Below, one piece after another: positions 28,705 to 37,048 of a DNA stretch of 64,000 bases (its first letter is position 1; each line of letters begins with the position of its first letter). Under the pieces are notes generated by a model. The model was given only the letters and a program-made list of their open reading frames with translations, did no database searches and had not been told where the DNA came from. The translations under genes and the position numbers were made by a program. This DNA is from Candidatus Kaistia colombiensis. GTDB lineage: Bacteria > Pseudomonadota > Alphaproteobacteria > Rhizobiales > Kaistiaceae. The stretch lies in contig CP119318.1 in NCBI GenBank assembly GCA_029203105.1, positions 1,564,501 through 1,628,500 of the forward strand. The letters run 5' to 3'.

Positions 28705-29400
28705 ATGAACGAAACAAATTGGGATAATTACGACGATCTCTCGGTTGAGGGTAAGGCGAGGTTCCTTGTGTCTGAAACGGACATCGGCGATATTTCATGC
28801 AGCTTCGAGATGGAGGCCGAAATGTTGGATAGGTGCTTCGCGGATGGGAGAGAAGATTTTCTGGCGGCTTCCATTGTAGCTGAGGACCTGGAGGTCGGCC
28901 TTCGTGCCATGGAAATCGCCTTTTCTGACCCTGAGCCCGCGCCCTCCAATCTATCGTCCGATTTACCGCCGGTACAGAATAGCCAGTTGGATCAGATCGT
29001 TAGAAATGTGCTTCGCAACGTACGGCATTTGCAGTTCTGGCTGGTTACGGAAGGCGCTGTGTCGCTCGACCTCTACGCATCGCTAAGTGTCGTTCGGGAA
29101 CTCAGGGTAAATCTCGCCCTCATTCTGCGGCTACGGCCCGACTTGCAGGGTGAACAGGCGGCTCTGGATGCGAATAAGCGTCTCCGCGCTGGGCTCCGGG
29201 ACGAAGACGATGCCTTTATGCAGGAGCTAATCGATAGTGGTGAACTCCGTGTCTTCGAAATCGACGAACATACAGAGTTCAAGGTGGTTTCGTTCGATAG
29301 CGTTCTTGAGGGCCTCAAGGCCAGCATCCTGCGCAATCTGCCACCGAGCGTTCAGGATGAGATCGCCCAGCGGGAGGCCAATAGGACGCCCACTAGGTAA
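28705..29400 (+). CDS. Hypothetical protein, acidic, helical (231 aa)
   Basis: I do not recognise this protein. It is 231 residues and rich in Asp/Glu with predicted helices throughout. It has no signal peptide, transmembrane segment or cysteine pattern. A weak internal theme is QIVRNVLRNVRHLQFWLVTE followed by a long helix. AAAGGAACTGAAT precedes the ATG, an acceptable ribosome-binding site. It is first in a plus-strand run of phage-like genes, so it may be a phage early or accessory protein. Confidence 0.6.
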   Translation: MNETNWDNYDDLSVEGKARFLVSETDIGDISCSFEMEAEMLDRCFADGREDFLAASIVAEDLEVGLRAMEIAFSDPEPAPSNLSSDLPPVQNSQLDQIVRNVLRNVRHLQFWLVTEGAVSLDLYASLSVVRELRVNLALILRLRPDLQGEQAALDANKRLRAGLRDEDDAFMQELIDSGELRVFEIDEHTEFKVVSFDSVLEGLKASILRNLPPSVQDEIAQREANRTPTR

Positions 29401-29560
29401 CAACGGCGTTTTTCGAGCCGATGAAACATTCGATCACGGATTGCGCCGTCCACTAGGACAGGAACCATTCTGTCCGCGTCAGCACCTCGTTCGTGTCCGA
29501 CTATCTGTCAATAGGCATGTACGAAGGCGGGAGCCACTGGCAGCACCACCGATCCACCTC

Positions 29561-29592
29561 AAGGCCTCGAAGGGGAAAACCTTCGGGGCCTT
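29561..29592. promoter_or_regulatory. Stable 13-bp hairpin upstream of the HNH-like gene
   Basis: AAGGCCTCGAAGG (29561-29573) pairs with CCTTCGGGGCCTT (29580-29592), with one G-T pair, around a 6-nt loop GGAAAA. No T run follows, so it could be an RNA-processing or stability element as often seen between phage genes, or a weak terminator. Confidence 0.45.
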
Positions 29593-29615
29593 CTTGAATT
29601 CACGTAAGGAAATCA

Positions 29616-30053
29616 ATGCACTTCAGCACAGCGCAGCAACCCACAGCACGGCCTGACCATCGCCGGAAAGCACCGTCCCGCCAGCCAACCGCCTTCATTG
29701 ACGAGTTCGGCGCGGCGGCGCTCAAGGTCCCCCTCGACAACCACGGACTAAACCACGCCATCGTCCACCCTCATGCCTATCAGTGGGTTCTCGACAGTGG
29801 CCTGATAGGCGCGTGGCTCCTAAACGCCAACGGTCGGGGGCGGCGGTATGTCCGATCTTGGACGCCCGGAAGTAACGGCACACTCACGCTCATCGCCCGC
29901 GTGATCATGGATGCAGGTCCGGGCGAAATTATCCGCTACGTCAACGGCGACAGTCTCGACCTCAGGATCATGAACTTGCGGTCGATGCGGGGCCGGGCGA
30001 CGAGGCGAGACAGTTGTCTGGCATCTATGGGCGGCACCGCGCTTGCCGTCTGA
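29616..30053 (+). CDS. Degenerate HNH/AP2-like phage protein (145 aa)
   Basis: The C-terminal half reads IIRYVNGDSLDLRIMNLRSM, the shape of phage homing HNH proteins (usually H-x-NGDxxDNRxxNLR). The first His is replaced by Tyr/Arg, so nuclease activity is doubtful. The N-terminal half contains LIARVIMDAGPGE, the helix that normally precedes the HNH loop. AAGGAAATCA upstream is a plausible ribosome-binding site. Its end overlaps the next gene by 11 nt. It may be a DNA-binding remnant of a homing endonuclease. Confidence 0.6.
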   Translation: MHFSTAQQPTARPDHRRKAPSRQPTAFIDEFGAAALKVPLDNHGLNHAIVHPHAYQWVLDSGLIGAWLLNANGRGRRYVRSWTPGSNGTLTLIARVIMDAGPGEIIRYVNGDSLDLRIMNLRSMRGRATRRDSCLASMGGTALAV

Positions 30054-31305
30054 CAGGCCCGTTCGCGACCTACGGTTCCGACATGAGTTGTTCCCCGCGA
30101 CCGACAAGCTTGCCGACCTCGCTTCCGACATCGTGGAGCAGGTGCTAACTCACGAGTACAAGCATCGCCTCAGGCTGCGACAGCGTAAGCCAGATGCCCT
30201 TGCGGGGCTGCATAACGCCATCGCCATCATCGTCGCCAACCTCGCCCACTTCATTGTATTTCCGGGTGAGGAGCCCGCGATATTGCTGCCTCTCGGTCAT
30301 GCCCGGACTGTGCAAAGCGAGGCCATTCAGCCGGGGTTCGGCAAGGGGCTTACGGCGGCTGTGGAAGCGCTTCAGGAGGTCGGGGTGGCAGTGGTCGCCC
30401 TGCCAACGGAACACCATCAGGCGACCACGATAGCGCCCTCGGAGGGCTTCCGGGAGTGGGTCCTGTCGCTCTCGCTCACGCAGCATGACTTCCGATGGGT
30501 GCCTCTCCGGGATTGCGTCCGTCTCACCAGAAAGGACAGCCAAGGAAGGCGATGGGCTGTGCCCGTTCCAATGATCCCGGAGGCCGATGCATACCGGCAA
30601 GAAATGAAAGCGATCAACGGATACCTGGCGTCAGCTGACATCGCCTATGTCGGCAATGACCCTGTCGACACCAGCGACAGGTTGATGGCTCGCTACTTCA
30701 ATCACCCGTCTCATGAGCACAAGCTTTCCCTCGACCTTGGCGGGCGAATGTTCGGCGGCTTCTGGCAAAGGGTGAAGCGGGGGGCTCGTCAGCATATCCG
30801 CATCAACGGGGAGCGCATTGTCGAACTCGACTACGGGCAGATGTTTCCTCGGCTGGCCTACGCTCATGTCCAAGCCAGTCCGCCCTCAGGCGATCTCTAT
30901 GACCTCCCGAAGCTTGCCGACATAGGGCCGGAGCATCGGGGCACCGTGAAGAAAGCCTTCAATGCCCTGATGTTTAAGGTGGGGACCATGCGGAAGTGGC
31001 CGCCCGAGATTGTCGATGGGCTTCCTTCGGGTTGCTCCGTGGGGAGGTTCAAGAAGACGCTCCTCGCCCGACATCCAGCTCTCGCGGGCATCCTCAACAC
31101 GGGCATCGGGTATCGGCTGATGAACCGGGAGAGCTGCATCATGTGCTGTGTGCTCATGGGCTGCATCGCCCTCGGCATCACCGTCCTACCGATCCACGAC
31201 GCTGTGCTCTGCCCCGCATCGGCAGCCTTCATGGTGCAGCAGATCATGGCCGACGCTGCTCTCCACGTCGTGGGCCATACGATGCCTGTCTCCGTGAAGA
31301 CCTAA
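30043..31305 (+). CDS. Family-A polymerase-like palm protein of unknown function
   Basis: A 420-residue protein without a confident named family. The C-terminal half carries three motifs in polymerase-I order. Motif A-like is RIVELDYGQMFPRLAYAHV (compare DYSQIELR). An R-x3-K-x3-N helix, HRGTVKKAFNALMF, resembles motif B. Motif C-like is ITVLPIHDAVLCPA (compare VHDE). Spacing is compressed and no 3'-5' exonuclease domain is seen; residues 1-190 are unassigned. The start is a TTG at 30043 with 11-nt overlap to the preceding gene, probably by coupling. RNase HI lies downstream. It might be a minimal polymerase or a catalytically changed relative; the family call is inference from motifs. Confidence 0.6.
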   Translation: MPSDRPVRDLRFRHELFPATDKLADLASDIVEQVLTHEYKHRLRLRQRKPDALAGLHNAIAIIVANLAHFIVFPGEEPAILLPLGHARTVQSEAIQPGFGKGLTAAVEALQEVGVAVVALPTEHHQATTIAPSEGFREWVLSLSLTQHDFRWVPLRDCVRLTRKDSQGRRWAVPVPMIPEADAYRQEMKAINGYLASADIAYVGNDPVDTSDRLMARYFNHPSHEHKLSLDLGGRMFGGFWQRVKRGARQHIRINGERIVELDYGQMFPRLAYAHVQASPPSGDLYDLPKLADIGPEHRGTVKKAFNALMFKVGTMRKWPPEIVDGLPSGCSVGRFKKTLLARHPALAGILNTGIGYRLMNRESCIMCCVLMGCIALGITVLPIHDAVLCPASAAFMVQQIMADAALHVVGHTMPVSVKT

Positions 31306-31446
31306 CTGGTTCGGACTGCGTCCGTCGATGGGCTGGGAGCGCCATCCCTGTCCACCAGTTTAGGGCCGCTGCATCTCCTTCTACAGGGGGGGGGGCATCG
31401 GATGCCCGTCTCTGTGAAGCCCTAACTGGATCGGACCTCCGTCCGT
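31281..31446. repeat. Imperfect 46-bp direct repeat copying the 3' end of the polymerase-like gene
   Basis: The block 31281-31326 (starting GATGCCTGTCTCCGTGAAG), covering the last codons and stop of the polymerase-like gene, recurs at 31401-31446 with about 85% identity, 120 nt apart. Runs of G10 (31386-31395) and C9 (31493-31501) flank the second copy. No gene lies between 31306 and 31580. Confidence 0.7.
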
Positions 31447-31580
31447 CCCCGATGGCAGGGGCACCTCATGGACGCAGCCAAAACCTCCACCACCCCCCCC
31501 CTCTCTACCTTAGTGAGGCCCATAAGCTTGACCTAAGGGAAGTCTCGACCACGAAACCAACGAAAGCGAAGCTCACACCC

Positions 31581-32108
31581 ATGCACATCATAGACACGAC
31601 GACCAACCCGACGAACACCGACCACAACCGCATCACCGTTCACACCGACGGAGCCTGTTCGGGCAATCCCGGCCCCGGTGGATGGGCGGCCATCATCATT
31701 GACTGTTGCGATGGCATCGAAGCGCCCCGGCAGGACATCAGCGGCGGCGAGCGCGAGCCAACCACGAACAACCGAATGGAACTCATGGCCGCCATCAAGG
31801 CCCTCGGCTGGATCAAGGGCCGGAGCGACTTCTCGGCAGCAGTCCCGATCCACCTGCGCAGCGACAGCCAGTATGTCGTCAACGGCATGAACGTGTGGCT
31901 GGCGAAGTGGCTCGCGAACGGCTGGCGGGGTTCCGACAAGCGGCCCGTCAAGAACCAAGACCTTTGGACCGAACTGCATGGTCTGGCGGGCGAAATGGAC
32001 GTGACATGGCAGTGGGTCCGAGGCCACTCCGGCGACCCGTTTAACGAAGCCGTAGACGCCCTGGCTGTTGCGGCAATCCCGAAGGACGAAGCTCGCCGCG
32101 CAGCCTGA
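31581..32108 (+). CDS. rnhA: Ribonuclease HI
   Basis: A 175-residue RNase HI that degrades the RNA strand of RNA-DNA hybrids. All catalytic acids are visible: D23 in HTDGACSGNPGPGGW, E67 in NNRMELMAAIKAL, D95 in LRSDSQYVVNG, and the last Asp in RGHSGDPFNEAVDALA. The ATG at 31581 gives the normal N-terminus; the frame open far upstream has no relation to the family. As part of a phage-like cassette it is probably a mobile-element copy that removes primers beside the polymerase-like protein. The chromosome should carry its own rnhA elsewhere. Confidence 0.93.
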   Translation: MHIIDTTTNPTNTDHNRITVHTDGACSGNPGPGGWAAIIIDCCDGIEAPRQDISGGEREPTTNNRMELMAAIKALGWIKGRSDFSAAVPIHLRSDSQYVVNGMNVWLAKWLANGWRGSDKRPVKNQDLWTELHGLAGEMDVTWQWVRGHSGDPFNEAVDALAVAAIPKDEARRAA

Positions 32109-32147
32109 TCGCCGCGCCAATCCCCCTCTTTCACGAACCGTCATCCG

Positions 32148-32178
32148 GCCTCCGAGTGTCACCGCTCGGGGGCTTTTT
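32148..32178 (+). terminator. Intrinsic terminator after RNase HI
   Basis: GCCTCCGAG (32148-32156) pairs with CTCGGGGGC (32165-32173), 9 bp with one G-T, followed by TTTTT. It separates the replication-like genes from the large structural-like gene. Confidence 0.8.
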
Positions 32179-32211
32179 CGTATTCATCATCAGCACAAGG
32201 AACTACCGCCC

Positions 32212-34608
32212 ATGACCAACGGCCTCTTTGGCACCAATATCCCCGCCCCGGAAATCCGACAGGCGCAGCTACAGCCCACCGGCGTCCCCGGAAGCACCTT
32301 CGTCCGTCCCCAACAGCGCGAGACGGGGGGCAACCTCCGTGCCCTCGCGGACGCCCTCGGGGGCCTGAACGGTGCCCTCCAAACCTACGGCACAGTTGTC
32401 GCCAAGGAGGAGCAGGACCCGCAGTCCCGAGCGAACCAAGAGTGGATCGCCAAGCGGCAACTCATGTCCGCCGAGGAGCTTCGTCAGGAAGCCAAGATCG
32501 GCTCCCCCGCGGGCGTGAGGGTCCGCGAGGACGCCCTCAACTCCCTGCTCGGTGAGAAGGCCAACGAGGACTTCCGCACGAACTGGGCGACCTTCTACAA
32601 CACCGGCTTCGACCGCTCGAACGGCAACGCCGCCGCCGAGTTTGATCGGATGCGGGAGGAGACCGCCGCCGCCCTCCCGAACGACCTGGCCCGCGCCAAC
32701 TTCCATCGATTGACGGGCGACTACCGATCCTCGTGGATGCAGAAGGACGTTGAGGAGAAGACGAGCTACGTCAAGCAGCAGATCAACACCACTGTCATCG
32801 ACAGCTTCCGAAACTCGATCGATGACAGCCTCAACATCCACAACCTCGACCCCGCCAAGGCCGCCGAGATCGTCTTCACTAAGTCGGCTTCGAACCGGGA
32901 TTTCCTCGGGCTCTCGGGGCAGGAACAGAATGAGACGATCTTCGCGATTGCCGAGGAGTACGCCCTCAAGGGCAACGAAGGGCTGGCCCGCGCGCTGCTG
33001 GATGGTGTCCGAAAGGGCGCCGATGGCAACGACCTTCCGCCCCTCTCCAAGATCGCAGGGTATGCCGACAAGGCGATCCGGTTGATCGAACAGGCGGGGG
33101 CGATCCGGGACAAGAACACCCGAGAGGGCAGCTTCAAGGTCCGCGTTGAGGATGACGACCTGATCATGCGCGGGGCCTTCACGGAGGCCGAGGCGGAGAA
33201 GCGGCGGGGCACCGGCGTTTATACCGACCCCGAACTGGCGAGCATGGTGGACCAGTCCAAGCGGGCGGGCCTCGCCATCCAGAACAAGAAGGCCACCGAC
33301 GAGCAGAAGCGGGCCCTTCGGGTGAACTCCGAGCGGGAACGGGGTCGCGTGATTGCCCAAGCGTACAGCGCCATGCAGCGGGTCGGCGGCATCACCAGCA
33401 TCCGGGATGTCGAAATCCCCAGCCCCACAGGCGACGGCACGACGACGCTCTCCCGCGCCAAGTCCATCGAGTTCGTGACGGACCTGTTCGAGGAGAACCT
33501 TGAGGATCGTCAGGCGCAGTTGATCGCGCAGGGCACCCCCGAGGATGTCGCCAAGAAGCAGACGCAGAGCGCCCGCATCGCTTGGTACTCGATGAACAAG
33601 ATCGACAACGACGAATGGTCCCACACGCTCAACAGCATCGCCAGCCTCGTGACCCCTGACACCATCATCGAACGGGGACAGCTTCTCCCCCAGATGGTGG
33701 CCAATGCGGAACTCTACCGGACCCTGAAGGCGGCCAATCCCGGCTACCTGTCCACGCTCATCACGGACAAGGTGTCGCGAGAGTTCTTGGAGGTCTACGA
33801 CAGGGCGATCACAGCGCGCCGGATGCAGCCGGACGAAGCGTTGTTGATGGCGGCAAAAGAGTTGGCCAAGGACGAGATCATGAAGGTGCGGTCGATGGTC
33901 TCTCAGCAGGACGCCGTGAAGATTGCCGACCGCCTTCTCCGGGATCTCGGGCTCAAGCGCGAGGGGGCAAACGCAGCCTTCGTGATGGGGCGCATCCACG
34001 ATATGTCCCGCGCCGGGGCCTCCGAGAAGGAGATCAAGGCCGAGCTTCAGAAGGAGATCGAGGACACGTCCGTGCCGATCAACGGGGTGCTCGTGTTTGA
34101 CCATCGGGACCTTCCTGACGACTTCCCCGATCTCGTCCAGGACGAACTCAAGGACGTCTTCGATGTCTTCGGGAAGCGCTACGGCCTCCCTGATGCCGGC
34201 GATTTGTTCGTCGTTGCCGAGGCCGGCGAGAGCAAGTGGTCCGTGTGGAGCAAGTCGCTAAGGCGGCCAGTCGGGGCGAGCATGATCACCCCTTCGATCC
34301 TCGACCGGCGTCGGGGCATCCGACAGGCGGCACAGGACGCACTGACCCGCGACATGGTGGCCAAGGACGACGCCAAGCGGGCGGAAGCCGAGAAGCAGTT
34401 CAACGAGGAAGTCGTCACCGACCGGGCCCGCCTAGCGGAGACACGGAAGAACGGCGGGCGCTTCATGAACTGGCTAGCAGACGCGCACGAGGACAGGCTC
34501 AACAAGCGCGTTGTGGCGGCTCAGGAGGTTCGCCGCAGGGGAGAGCAGGAGCGCGCCAAGGCTCTCCGTGAGGAGCGTCAGAAGCGCAATAAGAGCGGTC
34601 GTCAGTAG
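32212..34608 (+). CDS. Phage internal-virion-like protein (798 aa)
   Basis: A long, soluble, highly charged, mostly helical protein without signal or membrane segments. The N-terminus (PTGVPGSTFVRPQQRETGG, then NLRALADALGGLNGALQTYG) strongly resembles the start of internal core or DNA-ejection proteins of podoviruses (T7 gp15-like), where the rest is long helical repeats. The C-terminus is basic coiled coil (RRRGEQERAKALREERQKRN). ATG 32212 follows a terminator, so it has its own transcription. No other virion genes are on the island, so it is an orphan relic or is used with a helper phage. The family call rests on resemblance of the first 50 residues. Confidence 0.6.
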   Translation: MTNGLFGTNIPAPEIRQAQLQPTGVPGSTFVRPQQRETGGNLRALADALGGLNGALQTYGTVVAKEEQDPQSRANQEWIAKRQLMSAEELRQEAKIGSPAGVRVREDALNSLLGEKANEDFRTNWATFYNTGFDRSNGNAAAEFDRMREETAAALPNDLARANFHRLTGDYRSSWMQKDVEEKTSYVKQQINTTVIDSFRNSIDDSLNIHNLDPAKAAEIVFTKSASNRDFLGLSGQEQNETIFAIAEEYALKGNEGLARALLDGVRKGADGNDLPPLSKIAGYADKAIRLIEQAGAIRDKNTREGSFKVRVEDDDLIMRGAFTEAEAEKRRGTGVYTDPELASMVDQSKRAGLAIQNKKATDEQKRALRVNSERERGRVIAQAYSAMQRVGGITSIRDVEIPSPTGDGTTTLSRAKSIEFVTDLFEENLEDRQAQLIAQGTPEDVAKKQTQSARIAWYSMNKIDNDEWSHTLNSIASLVTPDTIIERGQLLPQMVANAELYRTLKAANPGYLSTLITDKVSREFLEVYDRAITARRMQPDEALLMAAKELAKDEIMKVRSMVSQQDAVKIADRLLRDLGLKREGANAAFVMGRIHDMSRAGASEKEIKAELQKEIEDTSVPINGVLVFDHRDLPDDFPDLVQDELKDVFDVFGKRYGLPDAGDLFVVAEAGESKWSVWSKSLRRPVGASMITPSILDRRRGIRQAAQDALTRDMVAKDDAKRAEAEKQFNEEVVTDRARLAETRKNGGRFMNWLADAHEDRLNKRVVAAQEVRRRGEQERAKALREERQKRNKSGRQ

Positions 34609-34616
34609 ACCGGAAA

Positions 34617-34643
34617 GCGGCCCCGTCGTAGTGGCGGGGTCGC
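34617..34643 (+). terminator. Hairpin after the virion-like gene (weak terminator)
   Basis: GCGGCCCCG (34617-34625) pairs with CGGGGTCGC (34635-34643) around a 9-nt loop. There is no T run, so termination strength is uncertain. It lies 9 nt past the stop. Confidence 0.45.
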
Positions 34644-34671
34644 CCTCGGCAGTCACCAAATCGGCGCGTGA

Positions 34672-34965
34672 TTAGTCCGGGCTGGGAACCAGCAGGTTCG
34701 GCTTGATGTTGCCCTTTGCGGGCTGCTCGCCTACGGGCTTGCCCGGAGAGACTTCGGTCAGTCCCGTCAGCTTCGCACCGAAGGTCTTCTGGCCGTATTT
34801 CTTGCACAAGGCGTCGTTCTGAAGCGGGAAGCACATCGGCTGCTTGGTCGTGTCGCAGTAGTGGCAGATGCCATCGGCAGTCTTGACAAAGCCCGACCTC
34901 GCTTGGGCAACACTGATGCCAACAAAGCTGACAGCTAGCGCGAGAGCCATTGCAGGATATTTCAT
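34672..34965 (-). CDS. Small secreted cysteine-containing protein (97 aa), hypothetical
   Basis: A 97-residue precursor with a clear signal peptide: MKYPAMALALAVSFVGI ending VAQA, cleavage about residue 22. The mature part has four Cys in the pattern GICHYCDTTKQPMCF and LCKKYG, suggesting a disulphide-bonded fold or a metal site. I chose the ATG at 34965 because GGGG lies about 7 nt before it; the frame opens further upstream without sense. No family recognised. It lies between the virion-like gene and the integrase on the minus strand. Confidence 0.65.
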   Translation of the reverse strand: MKYPAMALALAVSFVGISVAQARSGFVKTADGICHYCDTTKQPMCFPLQNDALCKKYGQKTFGAKLTGLTEVSPGKPVGEQPAKGNIKPNLLVPSPD

Positions 34966-35170
34966 CGTCCAGCCCCTTCGTGGTGCGGAGATCGCTTCCG
35001 CCACCAAGATGATCCGGGTGCCCCCTTTGCCCCGGAGCCCCCGCTATCGCAGGGTGCAGAGGGACGTATAGTGCGTTTTAGGTGAACCCTGACTGAACGT
35101 CCCGCTGGGTTTGGCGGGCGCAGCACCACATACCGGGCGGCTGTCCTATGCAGCCAATCCCGCCTCTGGC

Positions 35171-36892
35171 CTACTCCAGCGGCTCCTTCGGGTACTTGTC
35201 CATTTCCGCTCGAAGGCCCCCCATGTCGCCATAGGTGTCGCCCAAGCCGGGCAGACGGTGGCCCACCATGTATTCTCGCTTCTCGTGGTCAATTCCAGCC
35301 GCTCGCGCACGTGTCACGAAGCGGTGCCGCCAACCGTGGTTAGGCTGTACCTCTGTGTCCGTCACCCCTACGACCCCGCGCACCCATTCGCTCAAGCGGC
35401 CGCCAGCCGCCTTCGCCCGTTCCGAATTCTGCTCTTGGCTTCCAGCGTCATTGATGAACAGGGGACCGGCCCCGACTGCATCGATCATCGCCAGAAAGCC
35501 GCGCTCCACAAGGTCGGCATGAACCGGCACGTCCCGATAGATGCCTGACTTGGTAGATCCCGCCTCCGGCTTCAACCGCATCACCCACCCGTCCGCTTCC
35601 TTTCGGACATCGGAGCCACGAAGCTGTGCCACCTCGGCAACACGAGCCCCGGAGTAAGCCATGAGCCAGGGGAGCCACTGGATGGCCCTGTGAGATGCAG
35701 CAGCGCGACGCCCTCTCTCGACAACGAGACATGCCGACAGGATCGCGGTTGCCTCTACGTCGGTCAGGCCCTTCTCGCGGTTCTGCTGCTTCTTGTCGGT
35801 GCCAATGAGTGTGCCACTGGCGGGATTGGTCGCCAAAGCGCCATCACCGGTCTGGCGTTCATAGACGGCCCGCACACAAGCAAGCTTTTTCCCGCTAATG
35901 GTCTTTGCCGACAGACCTGAGGCCAGCAGGTGGTCACGCCAAGCCGCAATGTCGGCACGCGATACGCGCAAAGGGTCCGTGATCTTGCGCTCGGTCTGGA
36001 TGAAGATCCCGAACTCTTCCACGAAGATGCTCCGGTAAGAGCGAATAGTTTTGGCCGAGCGGGAGCCGTGTTTGCCGGGAACGCGCACATAAGTGGCAAA
36101 CACATCCTCGAACGATGCCGCGTCAGTAGCCACAGCGGCGGCAGCGGGCGGCTCCAATGGTACGAAGCGCTGCGCCACCGGATCAGGGGAATAATCATCG
36201 CGCGAATAACGCTTCAGCGTGATGGCCGCATCGGTTGAAGCACGCTCAACAGCCAGCAGGAGCCGCACTCGACTATCAGCGTCAACGATCTCGCCGTAGC
36301 CCGCCAACACCCAGTCCGCAAGCCAGCCAAAGCGGCTCTCCATGCCATCAAAGGCCGCAGAAGGCATACGGGGCAGGGCGTCGATAGTACCGCTCATATC
36401 GGCCCCAAAGGCATTCAGGGCGTCCTGTGCAGGGTCTCCGATATCCGAGGAGAGCAACGGCGGCGACGAAATGCGACCTTCGCGGGTGGCCCGGTTGAAC
36501 GCCTTCACGGCAATCCACATTTCGGGCGTTCCGGGGTTCTCTTCGAAGCGATCCTTGAACAGCCGATAGACCTCGCCCGACAGGGCGTTGATGCGTCGCT
36601 GTGAGAGCGTCGCGGGCCCGGTACGAAGGTTCTGCCAAACGGTCTCAAGGTGCGCCAGAGCGAGCCCCTGACGCTGACGGCCAACCGCCTCGTCGCTCGT
36701 TGCCAAGGAACATCGCACGGTGTCGCTTAGGGTGACGACGACGCAATGCTCGGGAGATTTTCCGTTGGCGGGGAAATCAAATCGGACTGGGAGGCCTCGC
36801 GCACGTTCTCGGATATCGGCGGGAACACGAAGCTTAAGTTGGTGCCGAGAGCTATCTCGGCGGGCTGTCGGACGCGGCATTCTGAGCACCAT
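35171..36892 (-). CDS. int: Island tyrosine integrase
   Basis: A 573-residue integrase. It has an N-terminal arm-binding part (HQLKLRVPADIRERARG), a core-binding domain (KTIRSYRSIFVEEFGIF) and a catalytic domain. The latter shows Arg in YSGARVAEVAQLRGSD, HGWRHRFVTRARAAG (HxxR), MVGHRLPG (His) and Tyr in GDTYGDM. I chose ATG 36892 with AGGAG 9 nt upstream; a GTG at 36913 is an alternative. It starts about 80 nt from the attachment repeat in tRNA-Thr and points away from it, the classic position for the enzyme that integrates and excises the island. Confidence 0.92.
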   Translation of the reverse strand: MVLRMPRPTARRDSSRHQLKLRVPADIRERARGLPVRFDFPANGKSPEHCVVVTLSDTVRCSLATSDEAVGRQRQGLALAHLETVWQNLRTGPATLSQRRINALSGEVYRLFKDRFEENPGTPEMWIAVKAFNRATREGRISSPPLLSSDIGDPAQDALNAFGADMSGTIDALPRMPSAAFDGMESRFGWLADWVLAGYGEIVDADSRVRLLLAVERASTDAAITLKRYSRDDYSPDPVAQRFVPLEPPAAAAVATDAASFEDVFATYVRVPGKHGSRSAKTIRSYRSIFVEEFGIFIQTERKITDPLRVSRADIAAWRDHLLASGLSAKTISGKKLACVRAVYERQTGDGALATNPASGTLIGTDKKQQNREKGLTDVEATAILSACLVVERGRRAAASHRAIQWLPWLMAYSGARVAEVAQLRGSDVRKEADGWVMRLKPEAGSTKSGIYRDVPVHADLVERGFLAMIDAVGAGPLFINDAGSQEQNSERAKAAGGRLSEWVRGVVGVTDTEVQPNHGWRHRFVTRARAAGIDHEKREYMVGHRLPGLGDTYGDMGGLRAEMDKYPKEPLE

Positions 36893-36973
36893 TGTGGCAC
36901 GCTCCTGTGGCACGGTGGAGCAAGCCGAACCCTAGGAATGACGCAGTTTTCTAACGATATCAAGGGGATGAGG

Positions 36974-36999
36974 TGGTGCTGCAAGAGAGGATTGAACTC
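36974..36999. repeat. attR: Right attachment repeat within tRNA-Thr
   Basis: This is the 26-bp partner of the repeat at 19581-19606. It covers the CCA end, acceptor 3' strand and most of the T arm of the tRNA, the usual target for tyrosine integrases. Confidence 0.88.
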
Positions 37000-37048
37000 T
37001 CGACCTCACCATTACCAATGGTGTGCTCTACCACTGAGCTACTGCAGC
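36974..37048 (-). tRNA. tRNA-Thr (anticodon GGT), also the island attachment site
   Basis: A 75-nt cloverleaf including encoded CCA. The acceptor GCTGCAG pairs with TTGCAGC; D arm TAGCTCAGTGGTAGAGCA; anticodon stem CACCA/TGGTG with loop TTGGTAA giving GGT; T arm GAGAGTTCAATCCTCTC. The last 26 nt (36974-36999) are duplicated at 19581. The gene remains intact after island insertion because the element carries the replacement 3' end. Confidence 0.95.

Larger units (their letters stand above)
19581..36999. mobile_element. Genomic island integrated in the 3' end of tRNA-Thr(GGT), carrying a Detocs-type defence operon
   Basis: The element is bounded by a perfect 26-bp direct repeat (19581-19606 and 36974-36999). 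The right copy is the 3' end, including CCA, of an intact tRNA-Thr. An intact tyrosine integrase sits just inside the right end. The roughly 17.4 kb contains a three-gene defence operon, four recombinase genes, a phage-like cassette with a polymerase-like protein, RNase HI and a virion-like protein, and several unknowns. The defence operon is visibly AT-richer than the flanking chromosome. No capsid, terminase, portal or conjugation genes are present, so it is a mobilisable or satellite-like island rather than a complete prophage. Confidence 0.85.
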
